Assembly: GCA_045595395.1 (NCBI GenBank)
Contig: JAZOAH010000002.1
Location: 1 to 64,000, forward strand
DNA length: 64,000 nucleotides
Source: CAKSHC01 sp045595395
Lineage (GTDB): Bacteria; Bacillota; Clostridia; Oscillospirales; UMGS1783
Direction of reading: 5' to 3'
Position 1 is the first letter of the stretch, and each line of letters starts with the position of its first letter. Of this stretch, positions 8,323-16,658 are shown one piece after another. The position numbers and the translations under genes are program-made. The notes under the pieces are model-generated. The model worked only from the letters and a program-made list of their open reading frames with translations, had not been told where the DNA came from and ran no database searches.

Positions 8323-8910
8323 TTATCCGAATATCTTCATGCCGGAAAAACCGGAGAAAGCAATGGCCAACAAGGCTGCGGTGATCAGAGCGATCGGGAA
8401 ACCGCGGAACGGCTTGGGAATATCATTAAGCTCGATTCGCTCTCGCACACAAGCAAAGAGGAAAATGGCAAGCAAAAATGATACGCCCGATACAAAACCG
8501 TAAAAAGTTGCCAGACCAAAGTCGTATTGCCGTTGTATACCAAGGAGTGCTGCACCAAGCACAGCACAGTTGGTGGTAATCAAGGGCAAATAAATTCCCA
8601 AAGCTCGATATAATGAAGGAATTGTTTTCTTTAGGAATAATTCAATAAACTGAACAAGAGAGGCAATGATCAGTATGAAAGATATTGTTTGTAGATATTC
8701 CAATTTATACGGTACAAGAACGAAGGTATTCACTAACCATGTAGCCATGGAGGCCAGCGTCATGGTGAAGATGACTGCCATACCCATGCCGATTGCCGTA
8801 CTGCGCTTTTTGGATACGCCTAAAAAGGGGCATACACCAAGAAACTGTACAAGAACATAGTTTTCAATGAGAATGGTTGTGATAGCGACGGAAAAATAGG
8901 TCTGCAGCAT
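8323..8910 (-). CDS. rnfA: Rnf complex membrane subunit RnfA
   Basis: Integral membrane subunit of about 195 residues with six predicted helices, paired with RnfE. Together they form the membrane core that holds a 2Fe-2S cluster in characterised Rnf and Nqr complexes. The conserved NYVLVQFLGVCPFLGVS is present near the N-terminus and TNCAVLGAAL in the second half. The start is ATG at 8910 because it overlaps the rnfE stop as TGATG with a GGAGG upstream. Longer in-frame starts would intrude into rnfE. Confidence 0.95.
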   Translation of the reverse strand: MLQTYFSVAITTILIENYVLVQFLGVCPFLGVSKKRSTAIGMGMAVIFTMTLASMATWLVNTFVLVPYKLEYLQTISFILIIASLVQFIELFLKKTIPSLYRALGIYLPLITTNCAVLGAALLGIQRQYDFGLATFYGFVSGVSFLLAIFLFACVRERIELNDIPKPFRGFPIALITAALLAIAFSGFSGMKIFG

Positions 8911-9536
8911 CAGTTGTCGCCTCCCTTCCACTTTTCAGACAGTTTGTTAAAGGCTGCAATCAAGAAGCCGAGCACCAAAAAACCGCCCGCAGGCAGGACC
9001 ATAATAACCGCCGGTTCATAACCGATATACTGCGCAAAATCCCAACCCAATATCTTGCCTGATCCAAGGATTTCACGCACGGCAGAAACAATGATGACAA
9101 CCAGAGTATAGCCAATACCCATAGATAGTCCGTCCAGCATAGACATAAACGGATTATTCTTCGATGCAAAGCTCTCGGCACGAGCCAAAATAATACAGTT
9201 AACAACGATTAACGGAATAAATAATCCCAATGCTTCCGATATGTCGGGAAGATAGGCTTCAAGTAGCATTTCGATCGCCGTAACAAAGCCGGAAATAATA
9301 ACAATAAAGGCAGCAATACGGATCTGATTGGGAATCACAGAGCGCAACAGCGAAATGACCAGATTTGAGCCGATCAAAACTGCCGTTACGGCAAGTCCCA
9401 TAAAAAATCCGTTTTCAACACTGACAGTAATAGCCAGCGCCGAACACATGCCAAGCAATTGCACAAAGACCGGGTTTTGGTTGAGGATGCCATCCATGAA
9501 CACCTTGCCGATTTTATTCTTTTGCTTCTCGTCCAT
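8910..9536 (-). CDS. rnfE: Rnf complex membrane subunit RnfE
   Basis: A 208-residue membrane subunit homologous to RnfA, with about six hydrophobic helices. Family marks include NPVFVQLLGMCSALAIT near the N-terminus and VNCIILARAESFASKNN in the middle. GGGAGGGG lies 6 bases before the ATG. It starts 3 bases after rnfG and overlaps the rnfA start, so the operon is tightly coupled here. Confidence 0.95.
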   Translation of the reverse strand: MDEKQKNKIGKVFMDGILNQNPVFVQLLGMCSALAITVSVENGFFMGLAVTAVLIGSNLVISLLRSVIPNQIRIAAFIVIISGFVTAIEMLLEAYLPDISEALGLFIPLIVVNCIILARAESFASKNNPFMSMLDGLSMGIGYTLVVIIVSAVREILGSGKILGWDFAQYIGYEPAVIMVLPAGGFLVLGFLIAAFNKLSEKWKGGDN

Positions 9537-9539
9537 GAA

Positions 9540-10346
9540 TTACCCCTCCCCTCCGGGTTGCGCCATATTCAGGCGAACCTCGTCTACTGCGTTGAGTGCC
9601 GCATTCACGCCGTTCTTAATGCCCTCTGAGGTGAAGGTTGCACCACTGACCGCAGTGATCTGATTTGAAAATTCAATCGGCCGAGACAGCCCGTTGAATT
9701 GGTTGAAAAATTCTTCATTTTCAGAAATTACCGTTTCACCGATACCCGGGGTTTCGGAATGATTAACAACTCGGATCGAGGTAACCTTATTGAGCAAGTC
9801 GCTGCCTACCATCAGTTCGATCGGAGTGCTGGAATATCCGGTACTGTTTACAATGGTGCAATAACCAATAATCTCGTTATTCTCATATACCACATACACG
9901 GAATTGACATTGGCATCACTATAAGAAAAGTGAGCATCCTCAAACATATCAGCCTCTGGAAAAATTGTTTCCAATGCCGCTTGTCTTTTTTCTGTTTCAT
10001 GTAGCTCAATTATGGGAGATGTTTGGGCGTTAATAAAGCCAAGCAACCCGGCAACAATGGCCGTGATCGCCATTAAAACAACGCCAAACAGTAGGATGTC
10101 TGTCATGCTATTGTCATTGCTGGTATCATCATTCGAACGCAAACGAATGGACGGCAGTACGCGGCGCTTACGAGGATCCTGTGCCAGGGTTTCCACCTGC
10201 GCAATGGGTGTATGATTGTCATCGGGGGCTTCATTGGATGTTGCCGATTCCAGAGCTTCATCCGCAATCATTTTAATTTCTTCAGTCTGTGGTTGCGGCC
10301 GGCTCTGCTTGAATATCTTTCTTCTCGTCTTCTTTTCTTCTGACAT
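9540..10346 (-). CDS. rnfG: Rnf complex flavoprotein subunit RnfG with extended N-terminus
   Basis: Subunit carrying covalent FMN on the extracytoplasmic side. One membrane helix (about residues 85-107, ILLFGVVLMAITAIVAGLL) is followed by an FMN-binding domain with the flavinylation motif SGATFTS, the Thr being the attachment site in the family. About 80 hydrophilic residues rich in Arg, Lys, Glu, Gln and Asp precede the helix; RnfG usually starts almost at the helix. The ATG at 10346 has GGGGGG 7 bases upstream, and rnfD overlaps this gene by 65 bases. The extension encodes no motif I recognise. Confidence 0.93.
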   Translation of the reverse strand: MSEEKKTRRKIFKQSRPQPQTEEIKMIADEALESATSNEAPDDNHTPIAQVETLAQDPRKRRVLPSIRLRSNDDTSNDNSMTDILLFGVVLMAITAIVAGLLGFINAQTSPIIELHETEKRQAALETIFPEADMFEDAHFSYSDANVNSVYVVYENNEIIGYCTIVNSTGYSSTPIELMVGSDLLNKVTSIRVVNHSETPGIGETVISENEEFFNQFNGLSRPIEFSNQITAVSGATFTSEGIKNGVNAALNAVDEVRLNMAQPGGEG

Positions 10347-11328
10347 AGAAAGCACCCCCCTTTCCGAATCTTCTGGGTTTTGTTACTCCGTCAATGGCCC
10401 ACGATAGGGTATTCATCAGCAAAATAGCAAAGGATACGCCCTCCGGATAATTGGAGAAGCGACGGAACATAAAGGTTAACAATCCGCATCCAATAGCATA
10501 TACGATCCGCCCTTTGGGGGTTGTCGGTGATGAGGCATAATCGGTTGCCATAAAAATAGCACCTAACAGTAAACCGCCGCTGAGGATCTGAGCTGCCGCA
10601 TATTGTGCAGGCGTTCCGGCTGTCGGGAATAAATAAGCAAGGATACCAACTGTTCCAATATAAAAGACGGGAATATGCCAGGTGATCACCTTGCGCACCA
10701 GTAGATAAATGCCGCCAATCAGCAATAGAATGGCGGAGGTTTCACCAATACATCCGGCAATATTACCCCAAAACAGATCATTCAAATTGGTAAAGCTGTA
10801 TTCGAGATTACGCAGGGACTGTAACGGTGTTGCACTGGTAACGATCTGATCCACATTGACATTGAGAAGCACCGGCACACCGTCATACTCAAACGGCTTA
10901 AGCCATGTGGTCATGTGTACAGGCCAAGCGACAAATAAGAAGGCACGGGCAGCCAGAGCAGGATTCATAAAGTTGCTTCCTAAGCCACCGAACACTCCCT
11001 TTACCACGATCATGGCAAAGAATGCACCGACAATGGGAATCCAAAGCGGCACAGTAACCGGCAGAGTCAGCGCCAACAATAAACCCGATACTGCAGCAGA
11101 GAGATCGTTGATCGTCTGTCTTTTCTTGCAGCAAATATTAAATAACGCTTCAGCCAGAACGGAAGACCCAACGCAAAGCAAAGAAATGATAATGGCTCGC
11201 CATCCGAAAAGGAATCCCGAGAAAATTAACGCCGGAGTTAGTGCGATCAAAACAGAAAGCATGATCGACTGCGTTGTATCATTTGATCGAACATGCGGTG
11301 ATGATGTGATAAGAAATTTTCCGTCCAT
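10282..11328 (-). CDS. rnfD: Rnf complex membrane flavoprotein subunit RnfD
   Basis: A 348-residue polytopic membrane subunit with about nine to ten helices. The flavinylation-site region reads VTSATPLQSL, matching the SATPL core where the family attaches FMN to Thr. GGLGSNFMNPALAARAFL is also typical. The C-terminus has a charged tail of about 30 residues (RRKEDEKKD) whose codons overlap the start of rnfG by 65 bases. The ATG overlaps the rnfC stop as TGATG. Confidence 0.95.
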   Translation of the reverse strand: MDGKFLITSSPHVRSNDTTQSIMLSVLIALTPALIFSGFLFGWRAIIISLLCVGSSVLAEALFNICCKKRQTINDLSAAVSGLLLALTLPVTVPLWIPIVGAFFAMIVVKGVFGGLGSNFMNPALAARAFLFVAWPVHMTTWLKPFEYDGVPVLLNVNVDQIVTSATPLQSLRNLEYSFTNLNDLFWGNIAGCIGETSAILLLIGGIYLLVRKVITWHIPVFYIGTVGILAYLFPTAGTPAQYAAAQILSGGLLLGAIFMATDYASSPTTPKGRIVYAIGCGLLTFMFRRFSNYPEGVSFAILLMNTLSWAIDGVTKPRRFGKGGAFYVRRKEDEKKDIQAEPAATTD

Positions 11329-12656
11329 CAGTGTTCTCCTTCCCTTTTCTTTTTGCTGCTTACTTTAAATTTTGCAAGTCGCATCATTTGTGCCAATTGG
11401 ATCTTTGCCGGACAACTGTAAGAACAGGCGCCGCATTCAATGCAGTCAAGCACATTATATTTTTCTGCCTCATCGTACATTTCATTTTTGGCATACATGT
11501 TGATATAGTTGGGCATCAGATGCATGGGGCAACCCTTGACACATCGACCGCATCGAATGCAGACGGGATCTTCGACTAATTCAACATTATTGGCAATATA
11601 GGCAATTAAGCCGTTGGTCTGCTTGATGATCGGGGCTTCCAGTGTATGCTGGGCAATTCCCATCATCGGGCCACCCATGATGATCTTGGTCGGCTCAGAT
11701 GTGAATCCGCCGGCCGCCTCAAACATATATTGCATCGGCGTACCAATACGGGCCAAAGCATTTTTACTCGATTTGACAGCCGGGCCGGAAACGGTAACCA
11801 CGCGCTTAATAACAGGCAACCCGCCGCTGGCACAACGATATAACGAAGCACATGTATCAATATTAAAAACAGCACAGCCGGCATCAAAGGGCAACTCGCC
11901 CGGCTTGACTTCACGGCGTGTAATGGCGCGAATCAGCTGTTTCTCAGCCCCCTGCGGATACTTGGTTTTAAGTGGAACAATATGGATTCCGTAGGGCTCA
12001 GCAATGATCTTCATGGTGGATATGGCATCCGCCTTATTGGTTTCAATACCGACATATGCCTCATCCAGACTTAACGCACGCATCAACATCCGAATGCCGC
12101 CAACGATAAACTTGGGGTACTCGATCATGGCTCGCTCATCTGCGGCTATGACAGGTTCACACTCAGCACCGTTTATGATTAATGTGTCGACCTTGCGATC
12201 AATAGCAGTTCTTATCTTTACATGAGTGGGAAAACCTGCACCGCCCATGCCGACGAGGCCCATTTCCCGGGAAAAAGCAACAATTTCATCGGGTGTCATC
12301 TTGTCAACATTTTTTATGTTTTTCTGTTTTTCAGGGATTGGGTCATCCTGAAAATCGTTCTCTATAACAACGCTCATCACCCGATCGCCGTTGGGATGCC
12401 AGCGGGGGGCTACATCTATTACGTTGCCCGATATGGATGCATGCACAGGGACCGACATATAGGCATCGCTATCGCCGATCTTCTGTCCCATATGGACATA
12501 ATCGCCGGTTTTAACCAACGGCGTACAAGGTGCGCCAATATGCTGACGCATGGGAATAACAACATATTGAGGTTCTTCAACATGCTCGATCGGACGGGCA
12601 TGTGTTAACTCTTTATTGGAAGAAAAATGGATACCACCACTGAAAGTATTGGCCAT
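11328..12656 (-). CDS. rnfC: Rnf complex NADH-binding subunit RnfC
   Basis: Peripheral subunit that binds NADH/FMN and passes electrons via two 4Fe-4S clusters (CIRCGRCVKGCP and CIECGACSYSCP near the C-terminus). The nucleotide-binding stretch GMGGAGFPTHVKI lies at about residue 135. The 442-residue length is normal for the family. ATG 12656 is preferred over the adjacent GTG because GGAGAGG is 7 bases upstream. It is the first gene of the operon, with its own promoter at 12718-12746. Confidence 0.96.
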   Translation of the reverse strand: MANTFSGGIHFSSNKELTHARPIEHVEEPQYVVIPMRQHIGAPCTPLVKTGDYVHMGQKIGDSDAYMSVPVHASISGNVIDVAPRWHPNGDRVMSVVIENDFQDDPIPEKQKNIKNVDKMTPDEIVAFSREMGLVGMGGAGFPTHVKIRTAIDRKVDTLIINGAECEPVIAADERAMIEYPKFIVGGIRMLMRALSLDEAYVGIETNKADAISTMKIIAEPYGIHIVPLKTKYPQGAEKQLIRAITRREVKPGELPFDAGCAVFNIDTCASLYRCASGGLPVIKRVVTVSGPAVKSSKNALARIGTPMQYMFEAAGGFTSEPTKIIMGGPMMGIAQHTLEAPIIKQTNGLIAYIANNVELVEDPVCIRCGRCVKGCPMHLMPNYINMYAKNEMYDEAEKYNVLDCIECGACSYSCPAKIQLAQMMRLAKFKVSSKKKREGEH

Positions 12657-12717
12657 CACTACACCTCTCCTGTATGCTTAATCTGCAAAAACATTAAAAA
12701 TCACAGTATTATTATGT

Positions 12718-12746
12718 ATTATATCATATCCTGTCATTAAAATCAA
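12718..12746 (-). promoter_or_regulatory. Promoter of the rnf operon
   Basis: -35 TTGATT (12741-12746) and consensus -10 TATAAT (12718-12723) with a 17-base spacer, about 60 bases before rnfC. The -35 is weak, at four of six consensus bases. Confidence 0.65.
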
Positions 12747-12787
12747 ACAAAAAAACAGATAAACAAAGGATATGTTTATCTGTTTTT
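12743..12787 (-). terminator. Intrinsic terminator after the PHP-domain gene
   Basis: A 15-base perfect stem (12751-12765 with 12773-12787, 7-base loop) is followed on the minus strand by a T-rich run. It overlaps the stop codon of the PHP gene and insulates the rnf promoter. Confidence 0.85.
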
Positions 12788-13600
12788 ATAATATTCATCA
12801 TACAAATATGCGGGGATGTTACCTAATAGCGTTTTCCCGATTTGATTGGATTTGTTTTCTCCGTGGAAGTCGGATCCACCAGTCATAAGTAAGCCCAATT
12901 TCCGTGCAATCATCATGCACTCTTGAGAAAAGGTAGCAGTATAATTATGGTAATAGCACTCCAATCCGTCAATGCCGAGGGTCTTCATGTGCTCCATAAA
13001 TGCCATTCGAGACGAAAATCCGGTAATATCTGCCGTATGCAGGTGAGCCACGACAGCCACACCACCGGCTTGATGGATCATATCTATGCATTCCTGTGCC
13101 GAAAATAGGTCTCTGGCTTGATATGCCTTACCGCCCGATGACAGATAGACATTAAAAGCCTCATCGATATCTGCGCAAATCCCCTTTTCAACCAGGCAAC
13201 AGGCGATATGCACTCGCGAAACCGAGCCCTCGGCTTGACGATACAGATCCTCCATGGAAAGAATGATTCCCAATTGTTTCAGGCTTTTTATTATTTTTGT
13301 GTTACGGCTTTCACGGCTCCTCTGCATACGATAATGCATCGTATTCCAAGTCGCATGGCTTGGATCAATGGAAAGACCTAAAATGTGCAACTCTCCACCA
13401 TTTTGAGCGGATAACTCAATGCCAGGAATAAATGCCAATTTGTGGAGAGCTGCCGCATTTTTCGCTCGCTGAAGCCCGCTTACTGTGTCATGATCGGTCA
13501 GAGCCAACATGCACAGCCCCTTTTCTTTGGCATAAACAACCAAATCTTCGGGCGACAGTCTTCCGTCAGAAAAAGTCGAATGAGTATGAAAATCAATCAT
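12776..13600 (-). CDS. PHP-domain phosphoesterase (TrpH/RNase AM-like)
   Basis: A 274-residue metal-dependent phosphoesterase. The PHP motifs are clear: DFHTHSTFSDG at the N-terminus, LTDHDT at about 34, PGIELSA at about 59, VVAHLHTAD, and GGSDFHGEN near the C-terminus. Characterised relatives hydrolyse 3',5'-nucleoside bisphosphates or act as 5'-3' exonucleases on short RNA. The start overlaps the nrdR stop by 4 bases, implying co-translation with a deoxyribonucleotide-pathway regulator. Its exact substrate cannot be read from sequence. Confidence 0.85.
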   Translation of the reverse strand: MIDFHTHSTFSDGRLSPEDLVVYAKEKGLCMLALTDHDTVSGLQRAKNAAALHKLAFIPGIELSAQNGGELHILGLSIDPSHATWNTMHYRMQRSRESRNTKIIKSLKQLGIILSMEDLYRQAEGSVSRVHIACCLVEKGICADIDEAFNVYLSSGGKAYQARDLFSAQECIDMIHQAGGVAVVAHLHTADITGFSSRMAFMEHMKTLGIDGLECYYHNYTATFSQECMMIARKLGLLMTGGSDFHGENKSNQIGKTLLGNIPAYLYDEYYKNR

Positions 13601-14052
13601 TTCTCGCTAAGCAATTTGTCAAGCTCTTTCTTGAAGGTGCTGATGTCTTTGAATTGCCGATAAACCGACGCAAAGCGAACATAGGCGACCTCGTCAATCA
13701 AGCGTAGTTTCTCCATTGCCAATTCGCCAATTTTGACCGATGAAATCTCCTGTTCCATGGAATTGGAAATGGTATATTCGATCTCATCCGCCGCCTGTTC
13801 CAGCGTAGACAGCGGTACAGGACGCTTGTCACAGGCCCGAAGGAAGCCTCGCAAGAGTTTGTCTCGATCAAACGCCTGGCGCGATCCGTCTTTTTTCACA
13901 ACGACAATGGGCACGGTTTCAATGATCTCAAATGTGGTAAACCGTTTTTGACATTTCAGGCATTCTCTTCGTCTGCGGATGCGTTGTCCGTCATCGGTCG
14001 GTCTGGAATTGCTGACCTTGCTCTCTTCATGGCCGCAAAAAGGGCATTTCAT
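13597..14052 (-). CDS. nrdR: Transcriptional repressor NrdR
   Basis: Represses ribonucleotide reductase genes in response to dATP/ATP. The 151 residues contain an N-terminal zinc ribbon (CPFCGHEESK, then CLKCQKRF) and an ATP-cone domain beginning VVKKDGSRQAFDRDKLLRG. The length is typical for the family. GGAGGTG precedes the ATG. It is translationally coupled to the PHP phosphoesterase downstream. No ribonucleotide reductase gene lies in the window. Confidence 0.96.
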   Translation of the reverse strand: MKCPFCGHEESKVSNSRPTDDGQRIRRRRECLKCQKRFTTFEIIETVPIVVVKKDGSRQAFDRDKLLRGFLRACDKRPVPLSTLEQAADEIEYTISNSMEQEISSVKIGELAMEKLRLIDEVAYVRFASVYRQFKDISTFKKELDKLLSEK

Positions 14053-14115
14053 TTCACAGACACCTCCTTGTTTTTATTCATCATACCATATAATTATTAA
14101 AAAGAAAAGATATTC

Positions 14116-14394
14116 CTATCCTCTCTCTGCTAAATAATCGTCAATGATTTCTGATAATGTAACCGGTGTTGTTTCTCCGTCTGCCAATCGTTTAATCAAG
14201 TGTTCTGCCTCATTGCGTTTGCTGCAAACATGATCAACGCATGCAAACTCCTCAATTAAATTATTGTCAAGCGATTTTACTAAGCAAACACCATATTTTT
14301 CGAAAACGCTATCTTCATCGATCGTCAAATAATAATCAACAGTCACATGTTTTAATTCTTTAATTTCAATGTGAAACAGTCGTTCTCTCTTCAT
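14116..14394 (-). CDS. Small DUF6514-like protein
   Basis: A 92-residue acidic protein ending PVTLSEIIDDYLAERG. The pattern of a β-rich start, a YGVCLVK segment, cysteines in FACVDHVCSKR, and a C-terminal helix after PVTL resembles the clostridial family DUF6514. That assignment is from memory of the pattern and is moderate. ATG 14394 is chosen because AAAGGA sits 8 bases upstream; two earlier ATGs in frame overlap that site. It has its own promoter. Function unknown. Confidence 0.7.
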   Translation of the reverse strand: MKRERLFHIEIKELKHVTVDYYLTIDEDSVFEKYGVCLVKSLDNNLIEEFACVDHVCSKRNEAEHLIKRLADGETTPVTLSEIIDDYLAERG

Positions 14395-14424
14395 GCTCAT
14401 AATCCTTTCCATTCAATGGTTGTT

Positions 14425-14454
14425 ATTATGACATGAAAATTTGCTGTTTGTAAA
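14425..14454 (-). promoter_or_regulatory. Promoter of the DUF6514-like gene
   Basis: -35 TTTACA (14449-14454) and -10 CATAAT (14425-14430) with an 18-base spacer, about 30 bases upstream of the start. Confidence 0.5.
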
Positions 14455-14544
14455 TAGTAATTATTCGGTACACAATACCTAAAAAATATCCTATTTGCAA
14501 AAAAAGTAAATTATGGCAATATTATGTTAACTATGGAAAATTAT

Positions 14545-15315
14545 TTACAATTTATTCATAAAGTCTGCGGCTTCTCGAAGCTGCAAATCCTCGGTATAAT
14601 CACCGGAATAAACCTCAATAACTTTGGTCACGGCATTACTTCGGATATGTTTATTCAGAATGTCCTCATAGCGGCACACACCTTTGCCCGGCAGTGCACA
14701 GGAGCCATCTTCTTGATGGTCGCTGGCGTGAAAATGAATGAGGCTCTCACCCATGGCGTCGCGCATGTCGCAGGGGTCTTCCCCGCTTCGCATGGCTTGT
14801 TTCACATCGAGAGTAAAATAAACATCATTTTTCAATAAGCGTTTGATATTTCTGACAAAATCCACTTTGCCTCCATAGTGACGGTTAACATTCTCCTGAG
14901 AAAACCGTATGCCCTCTTCCTGTGCAATACAATATAGCTTGTGATAGATATCACAGTATTGTTCATCAGTCATTGCCCATTCCGATCGACAGCCGTGGAA
15001 ATTAAAAATATCAGCGCCCATAGCGGAAGCAGCTGCAAAGTAGCCTTTATAAATATCGTAGAAATCCTGTCTACGACGCTCATATGCACCAAATAAACAA
15101 TAGGTTTCTGCAAAGGAAGAAAAGGGATGGAAGGCAATGACCTTCAGTCCCAATGCACTTGCACTCTTCTTAAACTGCGTTGCGTACGGTATCGTTGATT
15201 CGGATGGCGCATTGGCAAACACCTCTATTTCTCGAAAACCAAGCGCAGCAATGCGCTCTAACGTTTCTTCGGTAGTCGTTGGATAAAAACAGGATGTTGA
15301 TATTCCGATATTCAT
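14545..15315 (-). CDS. Sugar phosphate isomerase/epimerase-family TIM barrel
   Basis: A 256-residue protein of the xylose-isomerase-like TIM-barrel family (AP endonuclease 2 superfamily). Visible marks are the N-terminal MNIGISTSCF, LGFREIEVFA at about residue 35, metal-ligand candidates in NFHGCRSE and FSQENVNR, and FTLDVKQA and LIHFHASDH in the second half. Start ATG 15315 is supported by GGAG 6-7 bases upstream. The family covers isomerases, epimerases and dehydratases, so the substrate cannot be named. It follows the aminotransferase after a stem-loop. Confidence 0.82.
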   Translation of the reverse strand: MNIGISTSCFYPTTTEETLERIAALGFREIEVFANAPSESTIPYATQFKKSASALGLKVIAFHPFSSFAETYCLFGAYERRRQDFYDIYKGYFAAASAMGADIFNFHGCRSEWAMTDEQYCDIYHKLYCIAQEEGIRFSQENVNRHYGGKVDFVRNIKRLLKNDVYFTLDVKQAMRSGEDPCDMRDAMGESLIHFHASDHQEDGSCALPGKGVCRYEDILNKHIRSNAVTKVIEVYSGDYTEDLQLREAADFMNKL

Positions 15316-15333
15316 AATACACTCCGACAAAAC

Positions 15334-15357
15334 AGGCCCGAAGCGCACTTCGAGCCT
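15334..15357 (-). terminator. Stem-loop between aminotransferase and isomerase genes
   Basis: A 10-base stem with one G-T pair (15334-15343 with 15348-15357, 4-base loop) is followed on the minus strand by GTTTTGT. It could be a weak terminator or attenuator that reduces read-through into the isomerase gene. Confidence 0.5.
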
Positions 15358-15363
15358 GGATAA

Positions 15364-16647
15364 TTACTTTTGTTCTAACAATTTTTCAACTGCGGCAAGT
15401 TTGACGCAGACACAGAAGACATCCATGGCTTTTTGCAGCTCGTCGACCGAAGGAAAACTGGGCGCAATACGAATGTTTCTGTCCTGAGGATCCTGTTTGC
15501 ACGGGAATGTCGCACCGGCACCCGTCATGGTGACGCCGGCTTCTTTAACAAGTGTGACAATGCGCTTGGCGCAGCCTGGCATGGCGTTAAAGGACACAAA
15601 ATAGCCACCCTTGGGCGTGATCCAAGAACCAATACCGATATCGGCTAATTCACGAGATAAGGTATTGGTTACCACATCAAAACGGGGACGCAAAACCTGC
15701 GCATGCTTACGCATGTGCGCCTTGATACCGTCAACATCCTTGAAATACTTGATATGGCGCAATTCATTGATCTTATCCGGACCAATGGTCTGGAAGAACA
15801 TCTGCTTCTTGATAAACTCAACATTGGCCGTGGATGCCACCATGCAGGCTACGCCGGCACCGGGATAACAGATCTTGGATGTGGAGGCAAATTCATAGAT
15901 CATATCTTCATTGCCGTATTGGCGGGCCAAAGAAAAGATTTCAGGGATCTCGACCTCTTCTTCGGTCAAATGGTGCACAACATAAGCATTATCATAGAAA
16001 ATACGGAAATCCTTAGCGGCCGGGTTAAGGGCAGCTAAACGCTGAATCGTCTGATCAGAATAGACAATGCCGTCAGGATTGGAATATTTCGGCACACACC
16101 AGATGCCCTTGATCTTGCTGTCGTTAGCCACCAACTGCTCCACGATATCCATATCCGGACCGGCCTCGGTCATCGGTACAGTAATCAGCTCAAATCCGAA
16201 AAATTCGGTAATGGCAAAGTGACGGTCATAGCCTGGTGACGGACAGAGAAATTTCAGTCCACTCTGCTTACCCCAAGGAGATTCGCTGCCCAAAACTCCA
16301 TGCGTCATCGCACGGGCTATTGAATCGTACATCATTGTCAAGGAGGAATTGCCGCCAACAATGACCATCGAATCATCCACGCCAAGCAGATCGGCAAATA
16401 ATTTTTTGATGGAAGGCAAGCCATCAATAATACCGTAATTGCGTGCATCAGTGCCGTCAATCATGCAGTCGGCGCTGTCCTGAATGCAGTGCAGCATCCC
16501 TTCGCTCAGGTCCAACTGCTCCTTGCCGGGCTTACCGCGTGACATATCCAGTTTTAATCCTTGCGCCTGAATGGCCTGATATTGTGATTTCAACTGCTCA
16601 TGGAGTTCCTGCAACTGTTCCTTTGTCATTTGTGCATACTGTTTCAT
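15364..16647 (-). CDS. PLP-dependent aspartate-type aminotransferase (class I, subgroup 1c-like)
   Basis: Fold type I aminotransferase of 427 residues. Recognisable segments are DMSRGKPGKEQLDLS, the cofactor stretch GGNSSLTMMYD, VPKYSNPDGIVYS (PLP ring and substrate carboxylate binding), the Schiff-base Lys in FASTSKICYPG, and a C-terminal Arg in NIRIAPSFP. These match the aspartate aminotransferase 1c / PF12897 group rather than AspC 1a. ATG 16647 is preferred because AAAGG lies 8 bases upstream; the in-frame GTG at 16656 overlaps that site. It starts 11 bases after the pseudouridine synthase gene. Confidence 0.85.
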   Translation of the reverse strand: MKQYAQMTKEQLQELHEQLKSQYQAIQAQGLKLDMSRGKPGKEQLDLSEGMLHCIQDSADCMIDGTDARNYGIIDGLPSIKKLFADLLGVDDSMVIVGGNSSLTMMYDSIARAMTHGVLGSESPWGKQSGLKFLCPSPGYDRHFAITEFFGFELITVPMTEAGPDMDIVEQLVANDSKIKGIWCVPKYSNPDGIVYSDQTIQRLAALNPAAKDFRIFYDNAYVVHHLTEEEVEIPEIFSLARQYGNEDMIYEFASTSKICYPGAGVACMVASTANVEFIKKQMFFQTIGPDKINELRHIKYFKDVDGIKAHMRKHAQVLRPRFDVVTNTLSRELADIGIGSWITPKGGYFVSFNAMPGCAKRIVTLVKEAGVTMTGAGATFPCKQDPQDRNIRIAPSFPSVDELQKAMDVFCVCVKLAAVEKLLEQK

Positions 16648-16658
16648 TGTGTTCACCT

